Source of the DNA: JBFIHZ01 sp041601535
GTDB lineage: Bacteria > Pseudomonadota > Gammaproteobacteria > Xanthomonadales > SZUA-36
DNA length: 14,826 nt
Reading direction: 5' to 3'
NCBI GenBank assembly: GCA_041601535.1
Contig: JBFIHZ010000067.1
Coordinates: 1-14,826, forward strand
This document shows positions 1-6,803 of the stretch, piece by piece; positions within the stretch are counted from its first letter, which is position 1, and each line of letters opens with the position of its first letter. The notes beneath the pieces are model-generated. The model was not told where the DNA came from. It worked only from the letters and a program-made list of their open reading frames with translations, and did no database searches. The translations under genes and the position numbers were made by a program.

Positions 1-947
1 CCGCCCGCCACATAACCGCCGTCAATTCCCTTGGTCACCACGGCCACCGCGTTGTGCGGGTGCAGGCTTTCGTAATGCGTGCAACGCGCCCAGTAATCCA
101 GGATGCGCTCATCCTGGTTCAAGGCCGTCTGTACGCGGCGGCCCGCATCTTCGCAGAACATCAGGTTGCGGCCGTTCAGCAGCGCAAAGGCCTGCTCGTC
201 CTCACGTTTTACCGTGGCCTGTACCGGGGTCTTCAACGCGCTTTCAACGGCGTCAATCAACTCCACAATGGGGAACAAATCAAAGCTGGGCGTCAGCCGC
301 ACCCGCAGTTCGGCGGCACTGCGCTGGCTGTGCGGGGTGGCCAGGATGCCTTCTTCACTGCCCACCCACTCGAGTACCTGCTCAACGTCAACCTGCTGCT
401 GGCCGCTGAAATCCGCGCGGAATTTATCCTGGATGAGTTGACGCGCCAGCGCGGCGGAACACGGGCAGGTGCTGGAATACAGGACTTCCAGGCCCATTTC
501 CAGGCTGAATTCATTGTCTTCCAGAATACCGATCATGGACACTGGGTAGCGGCGCCAGCCAACATTATCGCTTTCCAGAGCGGGCCGGCGGATCACGTAA
601 TCGAAATCAATGCGTACCAGTGCGCGGTTGCTCAGTCCCTGGTGCGATTCGAGAAATGAACGCAATAACTGGCGCAGCGTACACGGCGTCAGGGGCCGCT
701 GGGCGAACGCTTCGTCGAGGTGAAGGTACAGGCGCGACATGTGGATTCCACGTGCCTCGGCGTCCGTCAGGTTGACGTAAGCCGTGACCAGTGCGGTGGA
801 CTGGATCATGCCGCCCGCACCGTCTTCGATGCGCACCGGCATTTCAATCTCATTCATGCCCACCCAGGCCAGTTCACCGGCCACTTCCGCTTTCACATCG
901 TTGGCAACATCGGGCATTTCGCGCAATACGCTTTCAATTGGACTCAT
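1..947 (-). CDS. folE2: GTP cyclohydrolase FolE2 (type IB), 3' end cut by window edge
   Basis: Converts GTP to 7,8-dihydroneopterin triphosphate, the first step of folate synthesis and also the entry to queuosine synthesis; cytosolic. Read from ATG at 947 with GGAG six bases upstream, the frame stays open for 315 codons to the window edge. Family marks: the S-T-C-P-C-S segment at residues 159-164, which holds the catalytic cysteine, the H-S-Q-R-S segment at 206-210, and H-Y-E-S-L-H-P-H-N-A at 291-300 near the C terminus. Family members are usually about 260-310 residues, so only a few residues should be missing. FolE2 is the metal-promiscuous alternative to zinc-dependent FolE and in many bacteria is induced under zinc starvation by Zur. 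The palindrome upstream here does not look like the usual gammaproteobacterial Zur box. Identity is very secure; the C terminus is not visible. Confidence 0.96.
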   Translation of the reverse strand, partial: MSPIESVLREMPDVANDVKAEVAGELAWVGMNEIEMPVRIEDGAGGMIQSTALVTAYVNLTDAEARGIHMSRLYLHLDEAFAQRPLTPCTLRQLLRSFLESHQGLSNRALVRIDFDYVIRRPALESDNVGWRRYPVSMIGILEDNEFSLEMGLEVLYSSTCPCSAALARQLIQDKFRADFSGQQQVDVEQVLEWVGSEEGILATPHSQRSAAELRVRLTPSFDLFPIVELIDAVESALKTPVQATVKREDEQAFALLNGRNLMFCEDAGRRVQTALNQDERILDYWARCTHYESLHPHNAVAVVTKGIDGGYVAG

Positions 948-1013
948 TTGATTCTCCACGCTCGAATCTTCTAGGTTGGTCCTGTCCGACCCGCAATCAA
1001 GCGTTTTGCCTAC

Positions 1014-1054
1014 ATTGACGGATGATTATCCGCCAATTAAGCCACAGAGACCAA
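1014..1054 (-). promoter_or_regulatory. Candidate folE2 promoter overlapped by palindromic operator
   Basis: On the minus strand TTGGTC (1054-1049), an 18-base spacer and GATAAT (1030-1025) form a plausible sigma70 promoter, with a weak -35 and a good -10, about 80 bases upstream of the folE2 ATG. The -10 sits inside an imperfect 24-base palindrome at 1014-1037 with half-sites ATTGRCGGAT and ATCCGYCAAT, in which 20 of 24 positions are symmetric. A repressor site over a -10 box is the natural reading, but the regulator is unknown. The half-sites do not resemble TGTTATA-type Zur boxes. Confidence 0.4.
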
Positions 1055-1094
1055 TTCGAGCTTGCTGAAGGCATGCCTGGTGAGTTCCATGCCG

Positions 1095-1123
1095 AATAAC
1101 AAAAACGGCCGTGATGGCCGTTT
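1095..1123 (-). terminator. Intrinsic terminator of tRNA-Pro
   Basis: On the minus strand an 8-bp stem AAACGGCC/GGCCGTTT with a 5-base loop (1103-1123) is followed by TTTTTGTTATT. It begins seven bases after the mature tRNA-Pro end, as expected for a tRNA terminator, and separates the tRNA from folE2. Confidence 0.85.
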
Positions 1124-1127
1124 CAGA

Positions 1128-1206
<79 letters not shown>

Positions 1207-1287
1207 ACACGATAAAACTTGAAACAAAACCTGCTGAACCCGCGAACGGGCCGCGGCATGGTATCAAAAACGGTGGCTGTGGGAAAG

Positions 1288-1644
1288 CTACCTTTTCAGG
1301 ACGTGTAAAACGTCTTCCAACTCCATGCGAACCTGCCTGATGATCTGCTGGCTGCGGTTCACATCGTCGCGGGCCTCATCGCCTTCCAGCATCTGCCGGG
1401 CGCCACCAATGGTGTAACCCTGCTCATAGAGCAGGCTGCGGATCTGGCGGATCATCATTACGTCTCCGCGTTGGTAATAACGCCGGTTCCCCCTGCGTTT
1501 TACCGGTTTGAGTTGCTCAAACTCCTGCTCCCAATAGCGCAGCACATGCGGCTTTACGCCGCACAGCTCGCTGACTTCACCAATGGTGAAGTAGCGTTTT
1601 GCCGGAATCGGTGGCAGGTCGCGGTCAATCCCCGGGTCTAACAT
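1288..1644 (-). CDS. MerR-family transcriptional regulator next to ihfA
   Basis: A 118-residue DNA-binding protein. Residues 17-87 form a MerR-type winged helix-turn-helix: R-Y-F-T-I-G-E-V-S-E-L, then L-R-Y-W-E-Q-E-F, the R-R-G-N-R-R-Y-Y wing, and a second helix pair ending G-Y-T-I-G-G-A-R-Q-M-L. The remaining 30 or so residues are a short helix suited to dimerisation. There is no effector domain and no cysteine pair for metal sensing, so the inducer, if any, cannot be read. The start codon lies inside ihfA (20-base overlap), so translation is probably coupled; an AGAGG lies just upstream. A small MerR-like gene directly after ihfA is common in Pseudomonas and related bacteria, but its targets are not known to me. 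Confidence 0.88.
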   Translation of the reverse strand: MLDPGIDRDLPPIPAKRYFTIGEVSELCGVKPHVLRYWEQEFEQLKPVKRRGNRRYYQRGDVMMIRQIRSLLYEQGYTIGGARQMLEGDEARDDVNRSQQIIRQVRMELEDVLHVLKR

Positions 1645-1924
1645 ATGCCTCTACCCTTGCACGCAATTTTTGTCCGGGACGGAAAGTCACCACGCGGCGG
1701 GCAGAAATGGGTATTTCTTCCCCGGTTTTCGGGTTCCTTCCCGGTCTGGAGTTTTTCTCCCTGAGTTGAAAATTGCCAAAGCCGGACAGCTTGACGTTTT
1801 CGCCTCCCTCCAGAGCTTCCCTGATGGCCTCGAAATATGCATCAACAAATTCCTTGGCTTCCCTTTTGTTCAGACCCACCTCTTCAAACAGGCGGTCCGC
1901 AATATCTGCCTTGGTCAGCGACAT
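1625..1924 (-). CDS. ihfA: Integration host factor subunit alpha
   Basis: 99 residues, the standard length. IHF alpha pairs with IHF beta (not in this window) to bend DNA sharply at specific sites, serving transcription, replication and recombination in the nucleoid. The whole HU/IHF fold is present: N-terminal helices M-S-L-T-K-A-D-I-A to about residue 40, the G-F-G-N-F-Q-L turn at 48-54, and the beta arm R-P-G-R-N-P-K-T-G-E with the DNA-intercalating proline at residue 65, followed by R-R-V-V-T-F-R-P-G-Q-K-L. The ATG is two bases after the pheT stop and its Shine-Dalgarno AGAGGA lies in the last pheT codons, so it is translated as the tail of the pheST operon, as in E. coli. Confidence 0.98.
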   Translation of the reverse strand: MSLTKADIADRLFEEVGLNKREAKEFVDAYFEAIREALEGGENVKLSGFGNFQLREKNSRPGRNPKTGEEIPISARRVVTFRPGQKLRARVEAYVRPGD

Positions 1925-1926
1925 GA

Positions 1927-4299
1927 CTATCCTCTTAAATACGCACCGAGATGTTGTTCCAATCCAGTTATCACCTGCTGGACCACCGGCTCTATCTGTT
2001 CATCAGTAAGAGTGCTGGAAACGTTCTGTAAAATCAAGCCAATAGCGACACTTTTATAACCTTTTTTTAGTTTACTGTCATGGTAAACATCAAAAACGAC
2101 CAATTTCTGCAACAATTGGCCAGCTGCCGCACTGGCTGCCGACTGGATTTCGGCATAACTGACGGATTCGGGCACCCAGAATGCCAGATCCCTGCGAATG
2201 GACGGGAAGCGTGAAATATCTTTCGCGAATGGAACTTCCCTGTTTTGCAGTGGCTGCAAATCCAGCTCAAACGCAAAAACAGTGCCTTCGATATCCAGTG
2301 CCTTGAGCACTGACGGGTGTACTGCACCACACCAGCCAATGCGCCGGTCATTAAGCTCCACAGACGCGCTGGCCCCCGGGTGAGCCCAGGGCTGGTCCAG
2401 CGGCTGGAACGCGATTTTACCCTCACCGTGCAAGGCCAGCAGTCCCTGCACATCCCCTTTGATATCAAAAAAGTCCACCGCCCGGCCGGCCTGCCCCCAT
2501 TGCTCCGGCAGCACATCACCCGCGGCCACGCCGGCCACCCGCGAGACTTCGCGGTATTCATCTGCCTGCAGGTACACCACGCCGGTCTCGAACAGCCGCA
2601 CCCGGCTGTGCTGACGCCGTTGGTTGCGGTCCAATGCACGCAGCAGGCCCGGCAACATGGTGGTGCGCATGACGTCCATGTCTGCTGACAGGGGGTTGGC
2701 CAAAGGCAGCGCCTGGTCCGCCTGATGTACGATCTCCAGTAAACGGCGATCGACAAAACTGTAACTGATCGCTTCCTGGTAACCAGCGCAGCACAGGCTG
2801 TGCTGGATCGCTTCCAGCGGCACTGCATGACCGGCCGCATTGCCAACACCCAGCACGCCACTGGGCGGCGCAGCGGGAATTTCGTCGTACCCGTGGATGC
2901 GGGCCACTTCCTCGATCAGATCCTCTTCGATGGCGATATCAAAACGTGCCGGGGGCGCAGTTACGATCCACTCCCCGTCTGCCGGCTCAACAGCCATACC
3001 CAGGCGTGACAGGATGTCTTCCACGCGTTGCGCTTCGAACGGTATGCCGATCAGGCGGTTGAGGCGTGACAGGCGTAAACGCACGGCTTGATTGACCGGC
3101 ACAAACTGCGGTTGTTCCTGCAGCAGCACCGGTCCCGGCGTGCCGCCGCATATCTGCAACACCAGCGCCGTGGCGCGTTCGATGGCCTGCACCTGCCCTT
3201 GCGGATCAACACCCCGCTCAAATCGATGTGAGGCATCGGTGTGCAAACCAAACTGACGCGCCTTGCCCATGATGGTAGATGGCCGGAACCAGGCACTCTC
3301 CAAAAGGATATTGCTGGTGCCATCACCCACGGCACTGTGCTCACCACCCATGATGCCGGCCAGGGCCACCGGGCCCTGCGCATCACATATGGCCAGCACC
3401 TGCTCATCCAGGCTGATCTCGTTGCCATCCAGCAGGGTCAGTTTTTCACCTGGCTGGCCGCGCCGCACGCTGATGCCCTGATGCAAGCGATCCAGGTCAA
3501 ACGCATGCATCGGCTGACCCAGTTCCAGCAGCACATAGTTGGTGATATCCACCACCGGGCTGATACTGCGCAGGCCACAACGGCGCAGGGTTTCGGTGAG
3601 CCACAAAGGTGTGCAGGCATTCGGGTCAATACCGCGAATGATGCGCCCGGCGTAACGGGGACAGTCTTCCGGGCTTTCCAGACGGATGGGCCAGTGCTCT
3701 TCACTTTCAGGCGCGACCGGTTCAATGGTTTGCGGCGTGTATTGGGCACCGCAACTGGCCGCGACGTCACGGGCCAGGCCGGCAATTGACAGGCAATCGG
3801 CACGGTTTGGGGTGAGGTCGACTTCGATACTGGCATCATCGAGTTCAAGCCAGCCACGCACGTCTTCGCCCAGCGGTGCGTCAGCGGGCAATTCCATCAG
3901 CCCGGAATGATCATCCGACAGGCCCAGCTCGCGGGCCGAGCACAACATGCCCGAGGACTCCACGCCACGCAACCTGGCCTTCTTTATTTTAAAATCGGCA
4001 CCCAGGCTGGCCCCAACCCGGGCCAGTGGCACCCGCATGCCGGCGCGCGCGTTGGGCGCGCCACACACAATCTGTAAGCGCTGGCCGCTGCCGTCAGCAA
4101 CGGTACACACGCGCAGCTTGTCCGCATCCGGGTGCGGCTGGCAGTCTTCAATTTCGGCCACCACCACACCGTTGAATTCGCTGGCGACCGCTTCCACCGC
4201 ATCCACTTCCAGACCGGCTGAAGTCAGCTTCGCCGCCAATGCATCGGCATCAAGATCAAGCGCTACCCATTGCTTTAACCAATTAACACTGAATCTCAT
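1927..4299 (-). CDS. pheT: Phenylalanyl-tRNA synthetase beta subunit
   Basis: 790 residues, close to the 795 of E. coli. It forms the alpha2-beta2 PheRS that charges tRNA-Phe; the beta subunit binds and positions tRNA and edits Tyr-tRNA-Phe. Domains in order: the EMAP-II-like tRNA-binding domain at about 40-150 (H-P-D-A-D-K-L-R-V-C, V-C-G-A-P-N), the B3/B4 editing domain at about 210-390 with G-I-M-G-G, the B5 domain at about 400-475, the catalytic-like core at about 480-680, and the C-terminal ferredoxin-like anticodon-binding domain from about 695 (F-P-S-I-R-R-D-L-A-F). It starts at ATG 25 bases after the pheS stop, with only a modest Shine-Dalgarno, so coupling to pheS is likely. No frameshift or missing domain seen. 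Confidence 0.98.
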   Translation of the reverse strand: MRFSVNWLKQWVALDLDADALAAKLTSAGLEVDAVEAVASEFNGVVVAEIEDCQPHPDADKLRVCTVADGSGQRLQIVCGAPNARAGMRVPLARVGASLGADFKIKKARLRGVESSGMLCSARELGLSDDHSGLMELPADAPLGEDVRGWLELDDASIEVDLTPNRADCLSIAGLARDVAASCGAQYTPQTIEPVAPESEEHWPIRLESPEDCPRYAGRIIRGIDPNACTPLWLTETLRRCGLRSISPVVDITNYVLLELGQPMHAFDLDRLHQGISVRRGQPGEKLTLLDGNEISLDEQVLAICDAQGPVALAGIMGGEHSAVGDGTSNILLESAWFRPSTIMGKARQFGLHTDASHRFERGVDPQGQVQAIERATALVLQICGGTPGPVLLQEQPQFVPVNQAVRLRLSRLNRLIGIPFEAQRVEDILSRLGMAVEPADGEWIVTAPPARFDIAIEEDLIEEVARIHGYDEIPAAPPSGVLGVGNAAGHAVPLEAIQHSLCCAGYQEAISYSFVDRRLLEIVHQADQALPLANPLSADMDVMRTTMLPGLLRALDRNQRRQHSRVRLFETGVVYLQADEYREVSRVAGVAAGDVLPEQWGQAGRAVDFFDIKGDVQGLLALHGEGKIAFQPLDQPWAHPGASASVELNDRRIGWCGAVHPSVLKALDIEGTVFAFELDLQPLQNREVPFAKDISRFPSIRRDLAFWVPESVSYAEIQSAASAAAGQLLQKLVVFDVYHDSKLKKGYKSVAIGLILQNVSSTLTDEQIEPVVQQVITGLEQHLGAYLRG

Positions 4300-4324
4300 T
4301 TTATTATCTCAACCTTATGATTTA

Positions 4325-5323
4325 TCAGTGAAACTGCTGGAGGAACTGCAAATCATTTTCAAAGAACTGGCGTAAGTCCGTCACCCCGTAGCGCAGCATG
4401 GCGATGCGTTCTATGCCCATGCCGAAGGCGTAACCGGTGTAGCGCTCAGGGTCGACGCCGCAGGCCGTGAGCACATTGGGATGGACCATGCCGCAACCAA
4501 GGATTTCCAGCCAGCCGGGTTCGCTGCTGTCACTCCTGGCCCAGCCGATGTCCACCTCGGCGGATGGCTCGGTAAACGGAAAATAGGATGGCCGGAAACG
4601 CATCGCCAGCGAGCGCTCGAAAAATGCGTTAAGAAAAGCCTGCAACACCCCTTTCAGATCCGCCATGCTGACGTTCTCCCCAACCAGCAGACCTTCAATC
4701 TGGTGGAACATGGGCGTGTGGGTCTGATCCGAGTCACTGCGGTACACCTTGCCTGGCGCGATGATGCGAAAAGGCGGCTGGCTTTTTTCCATGACGCGGA
4801 TCTGCACCGGCGAGGTGTGGGTGCGTAACAGGCGCCCGTCACCAAAATAAAACGTGTCATGCATGGCCCGCGCCGGATGATGTGGCGGGAAGTTCAGCGC
4901 TTCAAAATTATAGTAGTCCTGCTCGACTTCGGGCCCGGTGGCCACGGTAAAGCCAAGGCGGGTAAAAATATCCACGGCGCGTTGCATGGCCTGGGTGACC
5001 GGGTGCAGGCCGCCTCGATCCATGCCACGCCCCGGCAGACTGACGTCAACCTTCTCGCTGAGCAGCCGGGTTTCCAGCGCCGCCTGCTCCAGAGCCTGCT
5101 TGCGCTCACTGAGGGCCTGGTTGAGTTCATCCCGGACCTGATTGACCGCCTGGCCGTAAGATTTGCGCTGCTCCGGTTCCAGCGTGCCCAGGGTTTTCAA
5201 TTGCGCGGTGACTTCACCTTTTTTGCCCAGGTACTTGACCCGCAACTCATCCAGCTGCCGCAGTTCCTTGCATTGTGTTACTTCGGCCGTTGCGCGCTGA
5301 AGGATTTCACTGATTTTATCCAC
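4325..5323 (-). CDS. pheS: Phenylalanyl-tRNA synthetase alpha subunit (GTG start)
   Basis: 332 residues; the catalytic subunit of PheRS, which activates phenylalanine with ATP and transfers it to tRNA-Phe. Residues 1-90 are the N-terminal coiled-coil tRNA-binding arm. The class II core follows: T-H-T-S-P-V-Q at 168-174, motif 2 at 191-211 with R-S-D-S-D-Q-T-H-T-P, F-P-F-T-E-P-S-A-E-V at 248-257, and motif 3 G-M-G-I-E-R-I-A-M-L-R-Y-G at 301-313. Ala299 sits at the position that sets the size of the Phe pocket in E. coli PheS. The start codon is GTG, with GGGGA seven bases upstream; no ATG lies in frame between it and the terminator upstream. pheT follows after 25 bases. Confidence 0.97.
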   Translation of the reverse strand: MDKISEILQRATAEVTQCKELRQLDELRVKYLGKKGEVTAQLKTLGTLEPEQRKSYGQAVNQVRDELNQALSERKQALEQAALETRLLSEKVDVSLPGRGMDRGGLHPVTQAMQRAVDIFTRLGFTVATGPEVEQDYYNFEALNFPPHHPARAMHDTFYFGDGRLLRTHTSPVQIRVMEKSQPPFRIIAPGKVYRSDSDQTHTPMFHQIEGLLVGENVSMADLKGVLQAFLNAFFERSLAMRFRPSYFPFTEPSAEVDIGWARSDSSEPGWLEILGCGMVHPNVLTACGVDPERYTGYAFGMGIERIAMLRYGVTDLRQFFENDLQFLQQFH

Positions 5324-5335
5324 TGAATGGTCCCC

Positions 5336-5370
5336 AAAACAGAAAAGGGAAGAGCACCGGCCCTTCCCTT
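5336..5370 (-). terminator. Terminator or attenuator in front of pheS
   Basis: On the minus strand AAGGGAAGGGC (5370-5360) pairs with GCTCTTCCCTT (5355-5345) around a 4-base loop, followed by TTCTGTTTT. The one non-Watson-Crick position is a G-U wobble in minus-strand RNA but would be A-C in plus-strand RNA, which supports activity on the minus strand. The T tract ends 12 bases before the pheS GTG, leaving no room for a promoter after it, so pheST expression must come from read-through. In E. coli pheST is controlled by attenuation through the pheM leader peptide; here I find no Phe-rich leader peptide. Confidence 0.75.
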
Positions 5371-5405
5371 GTACAATCTCTGCTGGCCCGCGAACGAACC
5401 ATGAT

Positions 5406-5441
5406 GGACGTGTTCCGGCGCGTGTTGGCCGGAATGCGTCC
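5406..5441 (-). other. Strong hairpin just after rplT stop
   Basis: GGACGCATTCCGGC (minus strand, 5441-5428) pairs with GCCGGAACACGTCC (5419-5406): 12 of 14 pairs with a two-base internal mismatch and an 8-base loop. There is no T tract, so it is not an intrinsic terminator. It begins five bases after the rplT stop, so it could be a processing or stability element, or the upstream half of a pheS leader switch: its CCGGCC could alternatively pair with GGCCGG in the following terminator arm and loop. Confidence 0.5.
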
Positions 5442-5446
5442 GTTGA

Positions 5447-5803
5447 TTATGCGAGGCTGGCCTTGGCCTTCTCTGCCAGGGCGCCAAAAGCGGCCGGATC
5501 GTGTACGGCCAGGTCGGCCAGTACCTTGCGATCGATATCCACTTCGGCTTTATTCAGACCGTCCATAAATCGGCTGTAGGACAGTCCACACTCACGGGCA
5601 GCCGCATTGATGCGCACAATCCACAGGCTGCGGAACTGACGCTTGCGCTGACGGCGATCCCGGTAGGCATACTGGCCTGCCTTGATAACGGCCTGTTTGG
5701 CCACGCGATACACTTTGCGCCGCGCACCATAATAGCCTTTCGCTTCGCTGAGAACTTTCTTATGACGGGCGCGCGCCTGCACACCCCGTTTTACTCTTGC
5801 CAT
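5447..5803 (-). CDS. rplT: 50S ribosomal protein L20
   Basis: 118 residues, the usual L20 length. A primary 23S rRNA-binding protein needed for early 50S assembly. It starts M-A-R-V-K-R-G-V-Q-A-R-A-R-H-K-K, the extended basic N-terminal arm, followed by the globular C-terminal half with R-Q-F-R-S-L-W-I-V-R-I-N-A-A-A and the G-L-S-Y-S-R-F segment. The Shine-Dalgarno AGGAGA is about nine bases from the ATG. It lies 18 bases after rpmI. In E. coli L20 represses its own operon by binding the mRNA upstream of rpmI; the spacer here has enough structure for the same. Confidence 0.98.
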   Translation of the reverse strand: MARVKRGVQARARHKKVLSEAKGYYGARRKVYRVAKQAVIKAGQYAYRDRRQRKRQFRSLWIVRINAAARECGLSYSRFMDGLNKAEVDIDRKVLADLAVHDPAAFGALAEKAKASLA

Positions 5804-5821
5804 TTTCCTGATCTCCTGTAA

Positions 5822-6019
5822 TTAAGCGTAGGGCAGCATGCGTTTGACGGACTTCTGGTCGGCGGCATCGATCATGTCGGTGCCGCGCAAGCCGCGCTTA
5901 CGCTTCTGATCTTTCTTGGTCAGGATATGGCTGTGGAACGCGTGGCCTCGCTTGAAGCCGCCTGAAGCGGTTTTCTTGAAACGCTTGGCCGCGCCCCGGT
6001 TGGTTTTCAACTTGGGCAT
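5822..6019 (-). CDS. rpmI: 50S ribosomal protein L35
   Basis: 65 residues, standard length, highly basic. Starts M-P-K-L-K-T-N-R-G-A-A-K-R-F-K and carries the family segment H-I-L-T-K-K-D-Q-K-R-K-R-G-L-R-G. Component of the 50S subunit. AGGAG lies six bases upstream of the ATG, directly after a small hairpin at 6035-6051 that could control access to the site. Transcribed with rplT. Confidence 0.98.
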   Translation of the reverse strand: MPKLKTNRGAAKRFKKTASGGFKRGHAFHSHILTKKDQKRKRGLRGTDMIDAADQKSVKRMLPYA

Positions 6020-6266
6020 GGAAATCTCCTTGCTGCCTCATCTGTGGAGGCTGTTTAATGTCACGTTACTCAAGCGGCCACAGCGTCATTGTCTGCCGGT
6101 GTGGCACTTCGTTGAAGAGCTTGGTAGCGCTTCTGATCATCCACGCCGGCATAAACCGGCGCGGGAACCGCATATTTTAACTGAATAAAGCCACCCAAGG
6201 AAGCCCTGTGGCTACTCTTTCACCGTCGCGCTGGAAATGGCCTGTGCCGGGCGAGCCGGATGGAGC
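6020..6266 (-). promoter_or_regulatory. infC-rpmI spacer: structured leader, candidate L20 operator
   Basis: A 247-base gap without a gene. In minus-strand order it contains a hairpin AGCCAC/GTGGCT (6213-6189), a perfect hairpin CGCCGG-TTTATG-CCGGCG (6161-6144), a GCCACA/TGTGGC pairing (6105-6077) and GCCTC/GAGGC (6051-6035) next to the rpmI Shine-Dalgarno. AGCCACA at the first hairpin could alternatively pair with TGTGGC around 6077-6083, more than 120 bases away. In E. coli L20 binds a long-range pseudoknot plus a hairpin in this same spacer to repress rpmI and rplT; equivalence here is inferred from position and structure only. A TAAAAT-like -10 lies near 6173-6178 but has no good -35. Confidence 0.4.
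6183..6213 (-). terminator. Possible weak terminator after infC
   Basis: On the minus strand AGCCAC pairs with GTGGCT with an inner AGG/CCT extension, followed by TTTATT. It lies about 55 bases after the infC stop. The stem is short and the T tract interrupted, so partial read-through into rpmI would be expected. It may instead be part of the L20-responsive leader. Confidence 0.35.
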
Positions 6267-6788
6267 TTATTGCGTCTTCTTCGGGCTGATCATCATGACC
6301 ATCTGACGGCCTTCCATACGAGGGTACTGCTCGACGGTGATCTCTTCGGCCAGCTCGGTTTCCACCCGCTTGAGCATTGCCGCGCCCAGTTCCTGATGGG
6401 CCATTTCACGGCCGCGAAAACGCAAGGTAATCTTGACCTTGTCGCCCTCATCGAGAAAGCGCCTGACATTGCGCATTTTCACCTGATAATCCGCCTCTTC
6501 GGTGCCCGGCCGGAATTTGACTTCCTTGACCTGCACCTGCTTTTGCTTCTTCTTCGCGGATTGTGCCTTTTTCTGCTGTTCGAACCTGAATTTGCCGTAA
6601 TCCATGATACGGCAAACCGGCGGTTCCCCGTTCGGTGCGATCTCTACCAGATCCATTCCGGCTTCTTCAGCCAGGCCCAGTGCCGCCCTGATGGACATGA
6701 CACCCGCCTGCTCTCCCTCGGCATCGATCACCCGAACTTGCGGCGCAGTAATCTCGTCATTGCGCCGTGTCTCTTTTCCTGCTGCGAT
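6267..6788 (-). CDS. infC: Translation initiation factor IF-3 (AUC start codon)
   Basis: 173 residues when started at ATC at 6788-6786. IF3 binds the 30S subunit, keeps it apart from 50S and rejects non-standard start codons and elongator tRNAs. The first GTG in frame, at 6731, would remove part of the conserved N-terminal strand (R-R-N-D-E-I-T-A-P-Q-V-R-V-I-D). Upstream of it there is no ATG, GTG or TTG before the in-frame TGA at 6804, while GGGAGG lies eight bases before the ATC. E. coli infC starts at AUU and uses that to repress itself when IF3 is plentiful; AUC should serve the same purpose. The N domain has C-R-I-M-D-Y-G-K-F, then a lysine-rich linker, then V-K-E-V-K-F-R-P-G-T, R-F-R-G-R-E-M-A-H-Q-E and E-G-R-Q-M-V-M in the C domain. 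It starts 15 bases after thrS. Confidence 0.95.
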   Translation of the reverse strand: MAAGKETRRNDEITAPQVRVIDAEGEQAGVMSIRAALGLAEEAGMDLVEIAPNGEPPVCRIMDYGKFRFEQQKKAQSAKKKQKQVQVKEVKFRPGTEEADYQVKMRNVRRFLDEGDKVKITLRFRGREMAHQELGAAMLKRVETELAEEITVEQYPRMEGRQMVMMISPKKTQ

Positions 6789-6803
6789 GTGGAATTCCTC
6801 CCG

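Noticed and set aside
54..659. Open plus-strand frame of about 200 codons
   Set aside because: It is antisense to folE2, whose protein is unmistakable; no homology or ribosome site.
1220..1262. GC-rich inverted repeat between the MerR gene and tRNA-Pro as a terminator
   Set aside because: The stem is only four or five pairs and no T run follows directly.
5278..5487. Small minus-strand frame spanning the rplT-pheS spacer, considered as a pheM-like leader
   Set aside because: It overlaps both genes, has no cluster of Phe codons and no ribosome site at a useful start.
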